DNA from: Planctomycetaceae bacterium
GTDB taxonomy: Bacteria; Planctomycetota; Planctomycetia; Gemmatales; Gemmataceae
Length of the DNA stretch: 64,000 nucleotides
Assembly: GCA_013823135.1 (NCBI GenBank)
Contig: PNLP01000001.1
Location: 124,001 to 188,000 of the forward strand
Direction of reading: 5' to 3'
Positions 26,423 through 35,217 of the stretch are shown here, in pieces. A program made the translations under genes and the position numbers. Below the pieces are notes generated by a model, which saw nothing but the letters and a program-made list of their open reading frames with translations, was not told the DNA's origin and made no database searches. Numbering within the stretch: position 1 is the stretch's first letter; every line of letters begins with the position of its first letter.

Positions 26423-27712
26423 GTGTCTCGCACGACTCGCCGTTCGTTCCTGAAATCGACTGCCGCTGCAGGCACCTTCCTGACGCTTCCCGCTGCGACC
26501 TATCGCGCGGCGTTGCTCGCCGAGGAGAAGCCTTCCGAATCCGTTCGGGTGGGCTGCATTGGTGTCGGTGCTCAAGGCCGCAGCAACATGGGTGCAATCA
26601 AGAAGCACGTTGTTGCTGTGTGTGATGTGGATAAGGAACGTGTCGCATCTGCGGCAACCGAACTGGAGAAGGGTGGCACAAAAGCCCAGATCTTCGGTGA
26701 TTACCGCAAACTACTCGAATCCAAGGACATCGACGCCGTCCTGATCAGCACGCCGGACCACTGGCACGCGTTGCCCACCATCGACGCTTGCAAGGCCGGC
26801 AAGGATGTGTACACCGAAAAGCCGCTCTCGTTGGTCGTCACCGAAGGACGGGCAATGGTGAAGGCCGCTCGCGACAACAAGCGGATCGTGCAGACCGGGA
26901 GCCAGCAGCGTTCAGGGAAGGAATTCCGCCAGGCTTGTGAGTTGGTGCGAAACGGTGCGCTCGGCAAACTAAAAGAAGTGAAGGTGGGGCTGCCCGCTCC
27001 GAACTGGACAAGCAAGGCGAAGATGCCCGTGCCCGATTCGGACCCACCGGCGAACCTCGATTACGAATTCTGGCTCGGGCCAGCGCCGGAGCGAAAGTAC
27101 AACGTGAACCGCGTTCACTACCTGTTCCGCTTCTTCTGGGACTACTCGGGCGGCCAGCAAACGAACTTCGGAGCGCACGACCTCGACATCGCACAGTGGG
27201 CGCTGGGCATGGACGAGAGCGGCCCGACCACGATCGAGGGCACGGGGACGTTCCACCCCGAGAAGTGGTTCGAGACTCCGCTGACCGCGAAGCAAACCTT
27301 CACCTACGAGAACGGCGTGAAGGTGCTGTGCAGCCTCGGAGCGGGTGGCTACCCCGGTGGCGTCACCTTCGAGGGCGAGAAGGGAACGATCCACGTTCGC
27401 CGCGGCGGACTGACGGCCACGATCAACGGTGAGAAGGTCGCCGACCCGTACAAGCTCGCGACGGGCGACGTGAAACTGTACGTGTCGAACGGCCACCACG
27501 CGAACTGGATCGAGTGCATCAAGACGCGGAAGTTGCCGATCTGCGACGTCGAGACCGGGCACCGCAGCGCCACTGTCTGCCACCTCGGGAACATCGCCAT
27601 CCGCACGGGCCGCAAGCTCACCTGGGACGCGGCGAAGGAGCAGATCGTCGACGACAAGGAAGCCGCCGCGATGCTGACCAAGGAATACCGCAAGCCCTGG
27701 TCGCTCGGTTGA
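26423..27712 (+). CDS. Tat-exported Gfo/Idh/MocA family oxidoreductase
   Basis: NAD(P)-dependent sugar or inositol dehydrogenase-like protein, 429 residues. The GTG start opens VSRTTRRSFLKST, a clear twin-arginine signal, and GAGG lies 6 bases upstream. The Rossmann fold follows (VGCIGVGAQGRSNM at about residue 45), with the family signature EKPLS containing the catalytic Lys at about 137 and a C-terminal alpha/beta domain with NFGAHDLDIAQWAL. Planctomycetes have many exported copies, thought to act on sugars or derivatives in the periplasm; the substrate here is unknown. An upstream TTG at 26411 is unlikely because it overlaps the ribosome site. Confidence 0.92.
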   Translation: MSRTTRRSFLKSTAAAGTFLTLPAATYRAALLAEEKPSESVRVGCIGVGAQGRSNMGAIKKHVVAVCDVDKERVASAATELEKGGTKAQIFGDYRKLLESKDIDAVLISTPDHWHALPTIDACKAGKDVYTEKPLSLVVTEGRAMVKAARDNKRIVQTGSQQRSGKEFRQACELVRNGALGKLKEVKVGLPAPNWTSKAKMPVPDSDPPANLDYEFWLGPAPERKYNVNRVHYLFRFFWDYSGGQQTNFGAHDLDIAQWALGMDESGPTTIEGTGTFHPEKWFETPLTAKQTFTYENGVKVLCSLGAGGYPGGVTFEGEKGTIHVRRGGLTATINGEKVADPYKLATGDVKLYVSNGHHANWIECIKTRKLPICDVETGHRSATVCHLGNIAIRTGRKLTWDAAKEQIVDDKEAAAMLTKEYRKPWSLG

Positions 27713-27735
27713 TCGAATCGGAATTGGGGGGTGGC

Positions 27736-28653
27736 TCAGTTGTCGTCTTCTGACGCCACCTCTCCGCCGGCACGAGTGACCAGCTTTCGCAACGTCCGGG
27801 GGTCCATCGAGTCCTTTAGAAACGCAACGTGTCCATCGCAAAACACGACGTGTGCACCGCCCGGGTGAAAGCTAAAGATTTCTTCGTTTGGTCCACAGTT
27901 ATTGGTTGCCCAGGGACACGATGCCGGACCTCCAAAGGGGGTCCGGTTCGCATTGATACCCAACGAAATCCCGAAAGCACAGTCTGGCTCGGCCCATCGG
28001 TGAATCTGCCGCAGTCCACCGAGAGGGTCGGCGTAGGGCATCGTCATCGTTTCGTTCCGCCCCACATCCTCTCCAATTGCAATCGTATTACTCGTCCCGT
28101 CCGTGATGGATAGCACGGTTGGTTTGCCGAGGGTCAGGCCACCATCAGCCCGAGTGAGTTTGTTCCGCAGGCCCGTACTCGGGTCCACGTCCACATAGTA
28201 AACCGGCCCGTAGTCTGTGCATCCGTATCCTTGCGAGTCGCGCGGTTCGGCACGCAGCGGATTGCTCGGGCAGATGAGGATCGTGAGCACGGCCTTTGCG
28301 GCCGCCTGGTTACCGGCTGTTGCGTTGTAGGCCTTGGTCAAGTCAAACTGCCGGAACACAGTGTCTTGTTCGAGGTATGGCAGGAGAAGCGTGAATGTGG
28401 AGTGAAGTTCGAATGCGACTGAAGCCGGAGTCGTGGTGTAGTTGGTGCCCTGGCCGCTCGATGGCATGTAGCCCAATGTGCTTTCGGAGTTGTGAAGGCC
28501 GATCCCGAGCTGCCGGAGTTGACTCGCACACTTCGTGCGGGCTGCGGCCTCCCGAACGTTTTGGACCGCTGGAAGTAGGAGACCGATCAGGATTGCGATG
28601 ATCGCGATCACGACCAGGAGTTCGATCAACGTGAACGCAGAGCGGCGAATCAT
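27736..28653 (-). CDS. DUF1559 prepilin-like protein
   Basis: A 305-residue planctomycete surface or pseudopilin-like protein. The type IV prepilin N-terminus reads [19 protein letters not shown], with cleavage expected before Phe7 and Glu at mature position 5. A single hydrophobic helix leads into the DUF1559 domain ([19 protein letters not shown]), and the C-terminal signature [14 protein letters not shown] is typical. GGAG precedes the ATG. These proteins occur in dozens of copies in planctomycetes; their role is uncertain, perhaps a cell-surface or secretion component. It is convergent with the oxidoreductase (23-base gap). Confidence 0.95.
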   Translation of the reverse strand: MIRRSAFTLIELLVVIAIIAILIGLLLPAVQNVREAAARTKCASQLRQLGIGLHNSESTLGYMPSSGQGTNYTTTPASVAFELHSTFTLLLPYLEQDTVFRQFDLTKAYNATAGNQAAAKAVLTILICPSNPLRAEPRDSQGYGCTDYGPVYYVDVDPSTGLRNKLTRADGGLTLGKPTVLSITDGTSNTIAIGEDVGRNETMTMPYADPLGGLRQIHRWAEPDCAFGISLGINANRTPFGGPASCPWATNNCGPNEEIFSFHPGGAHVVFCDGHVAFLKDSMDPRTLRKLVTRAGGEVASEDDN

Positions 28654-28776
28654 GGCAGGCCTCCAGAGCGAAGTCGTCGCAGAAAACGTAACAACAACTG
28701 CCCTGGAGTTAAGATGTTATTCCGAGCTTACAGAGGGGGCAACGCAAAAACCGATTCGGGATGGTACACGGGCGAT

Positions 28777-29124
28777 TTAAATTGCTTCGGGTCCGCGTTC
28801 GCCTGTGCGGATTCGGATGCAGTCGTCGAGCGGCAAGATGAAGATTTTGCCGTCCCCGATGTGACCCTCGGGGCCGGTGCGTGCCGCCTCGATGATCGTG
28901 TTGACCGTGGGCTCCACGAAGTCCTCGTTCACCGCGATCTGAAGTTGCACCTTTCGCAACATGTTCACCGTCAGTTCGTGCCCGCGGTATACTTCGGTGT
29001 GCCCCTTCTGCCGGCCGAAGCCGAGCACGTCCACGATCGTGAGGCGGAAAACCTCGACCTTGTTCAACGCTTCTTTGACCGCGTCGAGTTTGTTGGGCTG
29101 AATGATGGCGAGAATCAGTTTCAT
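28777..29124 (-). CDS. PII signal-transduction protein with Leu at position 51
   Basis: Trimeric regulator that binds ATP/ADP and 2-oxoglutarate and controls targets of nitrogen metabolism. The 115 residues match GlnB/GlnK: start MKLILAIIQPNKLD, T-loop base GFGRQKGHTEVYRG, and the C-terminal signature IGDGKIFILPLDDCIRIRTGE. Position 51, where enteric PII has the uridylylated Tyr, is Leu; Tyr46 is kept. A four-residue insertion (PEGH) lies just before IGDGKIF. The ATG chosen gives the canonical length; in-frame upstream codons overlap fhcA. The gene starts 29 bases after the fhcA stop, so the two are probably one transcript. No amtB, glnA or glnD is in the window. Confidence 0.93.
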   Translation of the reverse strand: MKLILAIIQPNKLDAVKEALNKVEVFRLTIVDVLGFGRQKGHTEVYRGHELTVNMLRKVQLQIAVNEDFVEPTVNTIIEAARTGPEGHIGDGKIFILPLDDCIRIRTGERGPEAI

Positions 29125-29153
29125 GGGTGGCTCGGCGGTGGAACTCGTCGGCG

Positions 29154-30827
29154 TCATCCGCGTTCGGATGCCGACCGGCATTCTACCACCGTTTCGCCGT
29201 GCGTCAGGTACTCGCCTCCCACCGCGTAGTTGTCGAACTGGAGTGAGTACGCTCCTTCGAACCACTTCCGGATGTGCGGCACGACCTCGCCGTCGTACCC
29301 CGGCTGCGTGACGAGTGCTGGGCCGAACGGCGCGAATCGAATCTCGCCCTTCTCCACGACTAGCTTGCCAGCCTTGAACACGAATCGCGGCAACTCGAAC
29401 ATCTGCTTGCGGTCATCGCTGGGCGTGTAAACGGTGACATCGGCATCCGCCCCGACACCGAGGTGACCCTTGTCGCGCAGACCGAGCATCCGTGCGGGTC
29501 CGGCTCGCGTCACGATGGCGATTTCCTGCATCGTGTATTCGCGTTCGATGTCAGGGAGCGAACACACATCCTTCAGCTTCGCGGGGAGTCGCTTCAACAC
29601 CTCACGTCGATAATCGCGGCTCATCAAAAGCGCACAGATCTCGGGGTACGCGAGGAACGAACCGCCGTTCGGGTGGTCCGTGCTCATCGCCACTCGCCAC
29701 GGGTCCTGAACGAGCAAGTACCACTCCAACCCGATGGCCCACTGCAAGGCGTGAACGAAGCTTTTCTCCTTGTACTCGATGGGGACGATGCCGCAGCCGC
29801 CCTCGCATTCTGTGTCGCCGTTGAACCACTTCCGACCCGTGACGCGATGGAGGAAGTGCCCGAGCGGGCCGTCGCCGGTCATGGAAGTGGTATCGCCAAA
29901 CATCACCTGCCCGACATCAACCGTGGCCTTCGGGTGTGCGTTTACCCACTCGGCGAGTTCCGGCACACGCGAGCGGAAGGTGCTCTGATCGTCCGGGCCG
30001 CCGCCGTAACTGTGGAACTGGATGTGCGTGAAGTGTGCCCGGTGGCCCTCGGTGGCCTTCATGGTTTCGAGCGTCGTCGTCCAGTTGCCGGGCATTCCCA
30101 GTTGGTTGCAGTGGATGTGCGCCGCGTGCGGCAACTGTAACTCGTCTGCGACACGTGCCACCGCCGTGACGATCTGCCGCGGCGATACACCGAACCCGGG
30201 AATCACGTCCTCCAGGCCCGCCATCCCGTTGTTGCCCTGCTTCCACACCTCGACGCCACCGGGGTTCACCACCTTGAGGGCGTAGCCGCGTGTCGCATGC
30301 AGTAGCCAGCCACAGAATGCCCGAACGCGCTCGAACTCCCCGCGCCCGAGTTGGTCCATGAGGTAGTGGTTGTTCCCGACCAGGACGAAGAACCCCTTGT
30401 CGATGACGGGCGTGTCGTGGAACTCTTCGTGAGTGTGCCGGGCACCCAGCGGCGGGATCGCGGCGTCGAACACCGTGGTGTAGCCGAGGCCGGCGTACAG
30501 GTAACCCGTGGCGAAGGTGGAGGGCGTGCTACCGAGCGTGCCGGAACGGAGGAACTTGGTGCGACGCATCGGGGCGTTGTCGCGCCGATCCTCGGGCCGC
30601 AGTTTGCGTGCGACGTTCACCTTCGGCCCGGCGATGTGGGCGTGCATGTCCACGCCGCCTGGCATCACAATGAGCCCGGTGAGATCGTATACTCTCTCCG
30701 CAACTGCGTCGGGGTCGGTCGGTGGAGCGACCACCTTGCCGTTCTCGATCCAGATGTCCCGAACCTCGCCGTCGATACAGTGAGCGGGGTCGTGGAGGGT
30801 GCCATTCGCGAGCTTGATGAAAGCCAT
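29154..30827 (-). CDS. fhcA: Formyltransferase/hydrolase complex subunit A (formylmethanofuran dehydrogenase A homologue)
   Basis: Amidohydrolase-fold subunit of the Fhc complex, which hydrolyses a formyl-methanofuran-type intermediate in tetrahydromethanopterin-dependent C1 oxidation in the cytoplasm. The 557 residues have the binuclear metal site seen in FwdA: H62 and H64 in DMHAHIAG, K185 in ALKVVNPGG (carboxylated Lys in the family), H238 in AHIHCNQLG, His in HFTHIQFHS, and D384 in MSTDHPNGG. The other Fhc subunits and methanopterin genes are not in the window. The pathway is known in planctomycetes. The ATG MAFIKLANG is chosen; a GTG 18 bases upstream is possible but overlaps a -10-like element. 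Followed closely by PII. Confidence 0.9.
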   Translation of the reverse strand: MAFIKLANGTLHDPAHCIDGEVRDIWIENGKVVAPPTDPDAVAERVYDLTGLIVMPGGVDMHAHIAGPKVNVARKLRPEDRRDNAPMRRTKFLRSGTLGSTPSTFATGYLYAGLGYTTVFDAAIPPLGARHTHEEFHDTPVIDKGFFVLVGNNHYLMDQLGRGEFERVRAFCGWLLHATRGYALKVVNPGGVEVWKQGNNGMAGLEDVIPGFGVSPRQIVTAVARVADELQLPHAAHIHCNQLGMPGNWTTTLETMKATEGHRAHFTHIQFHSYGGGPDDQSTFRSRVPELAEWVNAHPKATVDVGQVMFGDTTSMTGDGPLGHFLHRVTGRKWFNGDTECEGGCGIVPIEYKEKSFVHALQWAIGLEWYLLVQDPWRVAMSTDHPNGGSFLAYPEICALLMSRDYRREVLKRLPAKLKDVCSLPDIEREYTMQEIAIVTRAGPARMLGLRDKGHLGVGADADVTVYTPSDDRKQMFELPRFVFKAGKLVVEKGEIRFAPFGPALVTQPGYDGEVVPHIRKWFEGAYSLQFDNYAVGGEYLTHGETVVECRSASERG

Positions 30828-30834
30828 GAAGAGG

Positions 30835-30864
30835 AGTGTACGCACGAGAGAGGTGCAGCGACAA
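30835..30864 (-). promoter_or_regulatory. Candidate promoter for a leaderless fhcA transcript
   Basis: On the minus strand TTGTCG and TACACT are 18 bases apart and TACACT ends 7 bases before the fhcA ATG. No Shine-Dalgarno sequence precedes this ATG. Together this suggests transcription starting at or next to the first codon. The call is by eye. Confidence 0.4.
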
Positions 30865-30940
30865 GAATTGGCGTGAACGACTTGATGCCGCAGACTTTAT
30901 TAAGCCTACGGCATCCGGATTCCGAGCGACTTACAGAGCA

Positions 30941-32191
30941 TTAGGGGCGATCCTGTGGCTTGCCGCCGGCGGGGTTCCAGTCGCTTCGGGATGGTGATGT
31001 CGCTGTCGGCTGCCACTTCGGTTGATCGTCGGTCACGGAGATCGGCAGCGGTGCTGGTGCCGGTGGCATCGTGCTACCTGGGGTGATGATCACGGGCCGC
31101 AACTGCGGTGCGGTGCTCACCCCTGGGACAACGGGAAGCGTCGGCAGCGGTGGCATCGCAGCGCCCGCTTCGGTTGGGCGTTGGATCATCGGGGCCAGAG
31201 TCAGCGGGTTGTTAGCGATCACCCTCGAACCCGCGAGTTCCGTTTCCGCTACGGCAAGCGGTGTCCCCATCGCACTTGCGTCCAGTCCCGGTGGCATTGA
31301 GATCGTTGGAACCGTGATCACAGGAACCGCTGCACCCACCGAGGGAATCGGCGTCAACGTTGGCGGGGGGGTGAACAACTCCGGAGTGGTTACAGGCATG
31401 GTGCGTGGCGTTTCCACACCAGCCGGTGCGGAGGAGGCGCGAGGCACAACCTGGCCGGGAGTCGCCGACTGCTGCCGGTTTGGCATAGGCGGGGGTGAGT
31501 AGGTTGCGCTCGGAGGAGTGTTCGGCGTGGGTGGGGTCACATACACGGGTGGCTCGGTCCCGGTGTTGAGTCGGTACGGATCAACAACCTGTGTTGGAAA
31601 CGCGCCTGGGGTCGCTCCGGTGATGGAGTACCAGTTGGCCGACGCACGTGGGAACTGGCCTGTCGGGGCGTAGGGGTTTGCACCTGGTGTCACCGAACCC
31701 CAGCCATACCAGCGGTACGCAGGCGGGCCAGCATACACCGGTTGCCCGGCCGGACCCGTGCCACGGAATGGAGTGCTCGCGTTTGTTTGCTCGGCTGTCG
31801 CGGAAGCAGTCGAAGGTGGACTTGTGAAGGTGCTTTTGAGCTTTTCAAGCCCCCTCGAAACCATCGACGGTTCGTCTTTCGAGGTCACAAGCGAAGCGCT
31901 GCGGGGTTGCTGCTTTTCCAGGCTCGTCGCGCCCGCAGGGCGCACCTGTGAGTCACGCCCGCCGAGCCACATCGGCCCGTTGCTCTTCCCTGCCGGGGAA
32001 GCGACAGGAGTGTGGCTTGGAAAGTCGGGAAGCGATTCGGCCGCCGCGCGAGCGTAGACCGGTGTCTCCGGAGTGTCGGCGGCACGTGGAGCTAGGAGCC
32101 TGGCCCCACGCTGCCCCGGCCCTTGCGCCACGGCAACTGTAACCGACAGCCCGAAGCCGAGAATGCCCGCGATTCCGATTTTCAGCCGCAT
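30941..32191 (-). CDS. Exported proline-rich protein of unknown function
   Basis: A 416-residue low-complexity protein. The signal peptide MRLKIGIAGILGFGLSVTVAVA is followed by Pro/Ala/Thr/Ser-rich sequence with runs such as TPPTPNTPPSATYSPPPM and few charged residues. One short aromatic segment (AYRWYGWGSVTPGANPYAP) is the only ordered-looking part. GAGGAG lies 5 bases before the ATG, which decides the start against an in-frame codon 63 bases earlier. It follows the 161-residue gene on the same strand after a gap of 66 bases. I do not recognise a family. A cell-surface or matrix role is a guess from export and context. Confidence 0.65.
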   Translation of the reverse strand: MRLKIGIAGILGFGLSVTVAVAQGPGQRGARLLAPRAADTPETPVYARAAAESLPDFPSHTPVASPAGKSNGPMWLGGRDSQVRPAGATSLEKQQPRSASLVTSKDEPSMVSRGLEKLKSTFTSPPSTASATAEQTNASTPFRGTGPAGQPVYAGPPAYRWYGWGSVTPGANPYAPTGQFPRASANWYSITGATPGAFPTQVVDPYRLNTGTEPPVYVTPPTPNTPPSATYSPPPMPNRQQSATPGQVVPRASSAPAGVETPRTMPVTTPELFTPPPTLTPIPSVGAAVPVITVPTISMPPGLDASAMGTPLAVAETELAGSRVIANNPLTLAPMIQRPTEAGAAMPPLPTLPVVPGVSTAPQLRPVIITPGSTMPPAPAPLPISVTDDQPKWQPTATSPSRSDWNPAGGKPQDRP

Positions 32192-32257
32192 GACCGCTCC
32201 TCGTTGATCCTTCAACTGCGGCGCACAGATACGCCGTGGAGTGTTACAAATCACCGA

Positions 32258-32743
32258 TTATTTCTTGGGTGCAGGCCGCGCGGCCCCGATCCCCGCGAGA
32301 CCGCCTCGGGCACCACCTGCCTGTCCATTCGGACCGGGGAAGTAGCCCATTGTGTTTCCGAACACGACCCCGTGGCCAGCCGATGGCAGCACGTCGCCTG
32401 GGTCGGCGTCGATCCCCGCCAGTGGGTCTGGTGCTGATGCCAATTGCGGGAAGAACGCAGTCCTGTTCCCGCCACCCGCGACGAACGGCGCGCCACCCGA
32501 ACGGGCGATACCTGCCCCCACCGTGCCCGGTCGCACGCCGTAGAAGTAGTTCACACCCTGATTGCCACCGCGGAGCAGGTTTAAGTACGGGCTCAGCGGT
32601 TGCGTCGAGGGGTTGTAGATGTTCGGCATCACGTTCGCGGGGTTGATCGGAGGGTAGCCGCCGGTACCACCGTAAGTCGGGTACTGGGCAGCGCCTTCAC
32701 CCGCAACCAGACCGATCACCGCAAGAGCTAGCAGACGCCGCAT
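32258..32743 (-). CDS. Exported Gly/Pro/Asn-rich small protein
   Basis: A 161-residue protein with signal peptide MRRLLALAVIGLVAGEGAAQ, then a segment rich in Gly, Pro, Tyr and Asn (YPTYGGTGGYPPINP, LNLLRGGNQGVNYFYGVRPG). The tail is basic (AARPAPKK). GAGGAG is 7 bases before the ATG, so the start is well supported. It lies between the polysaccharide-export lipoprotein and the Pro-rich exported protein, all on the minus strand. I do not recognise it; similar short exported proteins are common in planctomycetes and a surface role is plausible. Confidence 0.65.
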   Translation of the reverse strand: MRRLLALAVIGLVAGEGAAQYPTYGGTGGYPPINPANVMPNIYNPSTQPLSPYLNLLRGGNQGVNYFYGVRPGTVGAGIARSGGAPFVAGGGNRTAFFPQLASAPDPLAGIDADPGDVLPSAGHGVVFGNTMGYFPGPNGQAGGARGGLAGIGAARPAPKK

Positions 32744-32762
32744 GATGTATCTCCTCGGTTCT

Positions 32763-32804
32763 TGGCCCACTAGCCCACCCGCAAGCGGGTGGGCTAGTGG
32801 GCCA
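32763..32804 (-). terminator. Perfect 20-bp hairpin after the polysaccharide-export gene
   Basis: Arms 32763-32782 and 32785-32804 are exact inverted copies with only two bases between them. It lies 9 bases past the stop of the export lipoprotein gene and 20 bases before the next start on the same strand. No U-run follows, so it may be a processing or attenuation site as well as a terminator. Confidence 0.55.
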
Positions 32805-32812
32805 CGCCTTCG

Positions 32813-33712
32813 TTAGTTCCCGTTGAACCCGTTGCCACGTCCAGTGATCTGGTTCACCGTACTCGCACCGAGCAGGGTGATACCAAACACACGTTCGATC
32901 GGGGCGAAGATGCGGGTCAGAGTGCGGTCGATGGTGACCAACTTCTGAGCCTTCACATAGATTCGGTCACCGGGCATGACCTGATAGTTCGTGCAGGTTT
33001 GGCCGTGCTGACTGAGCCCAACCCAGTCGATCGGCAAGATTTGCCAGGGCTGACCGGCGTGCGGAGTACGGCGTGCAACCCACATGTTTCGCTTGCTTCC
33101 CACGTCCGAAATCCCGCCGACGTTGCTGATCGCGTCCAGCACTGTCTCGCTGCCGGTAATCGGGAACGAGATCACTTGTTCGCCGAAACCGCCACCATCG
33201 AAGATGACGTAGTATCGCTTACTATTGTACGCCAGCACGTCGAGGATCACGACAATGCTTTCGGGCTTCGTCCCAAGATCGCGGAGCACGGGGTTGGCAA
33301 TAACGTGTTTGCGGATTGCCTCGGCCGCCTGCTCCATGGTGAGCCCCGCGACGGGAACCCCGCCCCAGAACCCGAGCCCCACGGTGCCGTCGAGCCGGAC
33401 CTGGAAAGGTCCGGAGATCGGTTGTACCGGGAGCCGCTGGGTTTGCGGCGTCGGAACTTTGGTTACGGGATCGGGCACGCTGGTCCGCTGGATCACTTCG
33501 ATGAGAAGTTGATCCGGTGCCTCGATCACGTACGGCGGGAGCATGATCTTGTCGAGCTCCACGGGAACCGTACCCGGAGGTGGAACCGCAATCGGGGCGC
33601 TGGCCCCTCGCGGCCCGACTTCCGGGCGAGTGTGGTAGCACCCGGTCCCGCCGAATAGCGAGAGCAAGCACAGACCAATTCCCACTATGCCCCATTGGCG
33701 ACCGCAACTCAT
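32813..33712 (-). CDS. Polysaccharide export lipoprotein (Wza/Poly_export family)
   Basis: Outer-membrane component of exopolysaccharide secretion, 299 residues. The signal peptide ends in a lipobox, GGTGC, at about residue 25. The Poly_export domain follows (YVIEAPDQLLIEVIQ, then VRLDGTVGLGFWGGVPVAG with LTMEQAAEAI), and SLBB-like parts come later (FPITGSETVLDAISNVGG and NYQVMPGDRIYVKAQ). GGGAGGGG lies 6 bases before the ATG, which decides the start; an upstream in-frame codon would add 62 residues with no signal. No glycosyltransferase or Wzc kinase is nearby, so the export partner genes must be elsewhere. Confidence 0.88.
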   Translation of the reverse strand: MSCGRQWGIVGIGLCLLSLFGGTGCYHTRPEVGPRGASAPIAVPPPGTVPVELDKIMLPPYVIEAPDQLLIEVIQRTSVPDPVTKVPTPQTQRLPVQPISGPFQVRLDGTVGLGFWGGVPVAGLTMEQAAEAIRKHVIANPVLRDLGTKPESIVVILDVLAYNSKRYYVIFDGGGFGEQVISFPITGSETVLDAISNVGGISDVGSKRNMWVARRTPHAGQPWQILPIDWVGLSQHGQTCTNYQVMPGDRIYVKAQKLVTIDRTLTRIFAPIERVFGITLLGASTVNQITGRGNGFNGN

Positions 33713-34022
33713 CGGTAACCCCTCCCGCCGACCAAACGTCATCGTTGGTGTTATCGACCCCACCGGAACGGTTCGTGAACTATTCCCGCAGAAGGGGCGG
33801 AATTCGTTCAAGTGAGGGGTCCAGGCAACTGAGCGAAACTCGGAGCTTTGGGCCATGAACAGTAATGGCGATGGACCGAACAAGTTTGGTGCCACCATGG
33901 CAGGATAACCGTCCGATTAACTCGCGCGGGGCCTGACATGACTCGCGCGGGGGCTTGCTCGCTTGCTCGAAACGGTGGACAATTGTGCTTCTTTCTCCCA
34001 GAAGTTGAAGGGGTTTCTGCCC
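33713..34022. other. Divergent intergenic region between the export lipoprotein and the CAP protein
   Basis: These 310 bases separate two divergent starts and hold their control signals. On the plus strand TTGCTC (33955-33960) and GACAAT (33978-33983) are 17 bases apart, 40 bases before the CAP-protein ATG. On the minus strand only a weak TTCACG/GATAAC pair is visible. An imperfect repeat ACTCGCGCGGGG occurs twice at about 33920-33953. No gene or RNA is apparent. Confidence 0.35.
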
Positions 34023-34526
34023 ATGATTCGCCTCCACATCGCAACGCTCTTGCTCTTCGCCTCCATATCATTCGCCGAGGCTCAGCCCCCAGCGACAGCT
34101 CCGAAAGTCGAAGTGAAAAAGGACGAACTAAAGCTGAGCAAGGAAGAGCAGGGTGTGATTGATCTGACGAACGAGGAACGAAAGAAGGCCGACCTGCCAC
34201 CATTGAAGGCAAACTTTAAACTCATGGTCGCCGCACGGGGGCATGCCGAGAACATGGCCAAGCAGGACAAACTCCATCATGTGCTCGATGAGAAGCAGCC
34301 AGCGGATCGGGTCAAGGCCGCCGGATACGACTACGGCTACCTCGGCGAGAATGTGGCGTGGAACCAGGCTGATCCGAAGGAGGTTCTGGAGAGTTGGATG
34401 AACTCGCAGAGCCACAAGGACAATATCTTGAACAAGGAGTACGCCGAGATCGGTGTCGCCGTCGCCAAGAACGCGAAGGGTGAACGCTACTGGGTGCAGG
34501 TCTTCGCCAAGCAACTGGATAAGTAA
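34023..34526 (+). CDS. Secreted CAP/SCP-domain protein
   Basis: A 167-residue exported protein with signal peptide MIRLHIATLLLFASISFAEA. The CAP fold is recognised from DLTNEERKKADLPPL, HAENMAKQDKLHHV, the signature LGENVAW, and SWMNSQSHKDNILNKEYAE followed by EIGVAV. Bacterial CAP (SCP-like) proteins are extracellular with mostly unknown roles; some bind small hydrophobic or metal ligands. The His and Glu positions in HAENM, GENVAW and SQSHKDN form the usual cavity. GAAGGGG precedes the ATG. The SDR gene follows after 10 bases, so the two are probably co-transcribed. Confidence 0.9.
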   Translation: MIRLHIATLLLFASISFAEAQPPATAPKVEVKKDELKLSKEEQGVIDLTNEERKKADLPPLKANFKLMVAARGHAENMAKQDKLHHVLDEKQPADRVKAAGYDYGYLGENVAWNQADPKEVLESWMNSQSHKDNILNKEYAEIGVAVAKNAKGERYWVQVFAKQLDK

Positions 34527-34536
34527 CGAGGGGTTG

Positions 34537-35217
34537 ATGGGAAAGGTCATTGTTCTGACGGGCGCAACACGGGGTTTGGGGCGTTCGCTGCTCCCCGCGT
34601 TCGTTGCCGGTGGGCATACTGTCGCGGGCTGCGGGCGGAGTGAAAGCCACATCGCCGAGTTGCGGAAAGCGTACCCCGCTCCTCATTCGTTTACGCCCGT
34701 GGATGTGGTGGATCCCGAAGGGATCGAGTCGTGGGCGGCCGATGTGCTGGCTGTGTTCGGCCCCCCCGACTTGCTCATCAACAACGCGGCACTGATGAAC
34801 ACGCCGGCCCCACTTTGGGAAGTCGATAACGGCGAGTTCGACGCGATGATCGATGTGAACATTCGGGGCGTGTTCCGCATCATCAAGGCATTCGTGCCTA
34901 CGATGGTCAAGCGTGGCTCGGGGGTGATTGTGAACCTGTCGAGCGGCTGGGGTCGCAGCACATCGCCGGGCGTCGCGCCATACTGTGCGACGAAGTATGC
35001 AATTGAGGGGATGACGCTGGCACTGGCGCAAGACCTGCCGCGAGGCATGGCCGCAGTGCCGCTGAATCCTGGGATCATCGACACCGACATGTTGCGGCAC
35101 GCTTGGGGGCAGGAGGCGAGCAGTTTTCCATCCCCCGAGCAGTGGGCCAAAAAGGCCGCTCCGTTTCTACTGAACCTTTCCGCGAAGGATAATGGGAAGC
35201 CACTGAGCGTGCTCTGA
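34537..35217 (+). CDS. Short-chain dehydrogenase/reductase (SDR family)
   Basis: NAD(P)-dependent oxidoreductase of 226 residues, a full single-domain classical SDR. Visible motifs are the cofactor loop TGATRGLG, NNAA, catalytic Ser in NLSSGWG, and the YCATK Tyr/Lys pair. PLNPGIIDTDML is the usual post-catalytic loop. The substrate cannot be deduced. GAGGGG lies 3 bases before the ATG and the previous stop is 10 bases away, so translation is probably coupled with the CAP gene. A longer in-frame start inside the CAP gene is rejected because it has no fold. Confidence 0.9.
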   Translation: MGKVIVLTGATRGLGRSLLPAFVAGGHTVAGCGRSESHIAELRKAYPAPHSFTPVDVVDPEGIESWAADVLAVFGPPDLLINNAALMNTPAPLWEVDNGEFDAMIDVNIRGVFRIIKAFVPTMVKRGSGVIVNLSSGWGRSTSPGVAPYCATKYAIEGMTLALAQDLPRGMAAVPLNPGIIDTDMLRHAWGQEASSFPSPEQWAKKAAPFLLNLSAKDNGKPLSVL

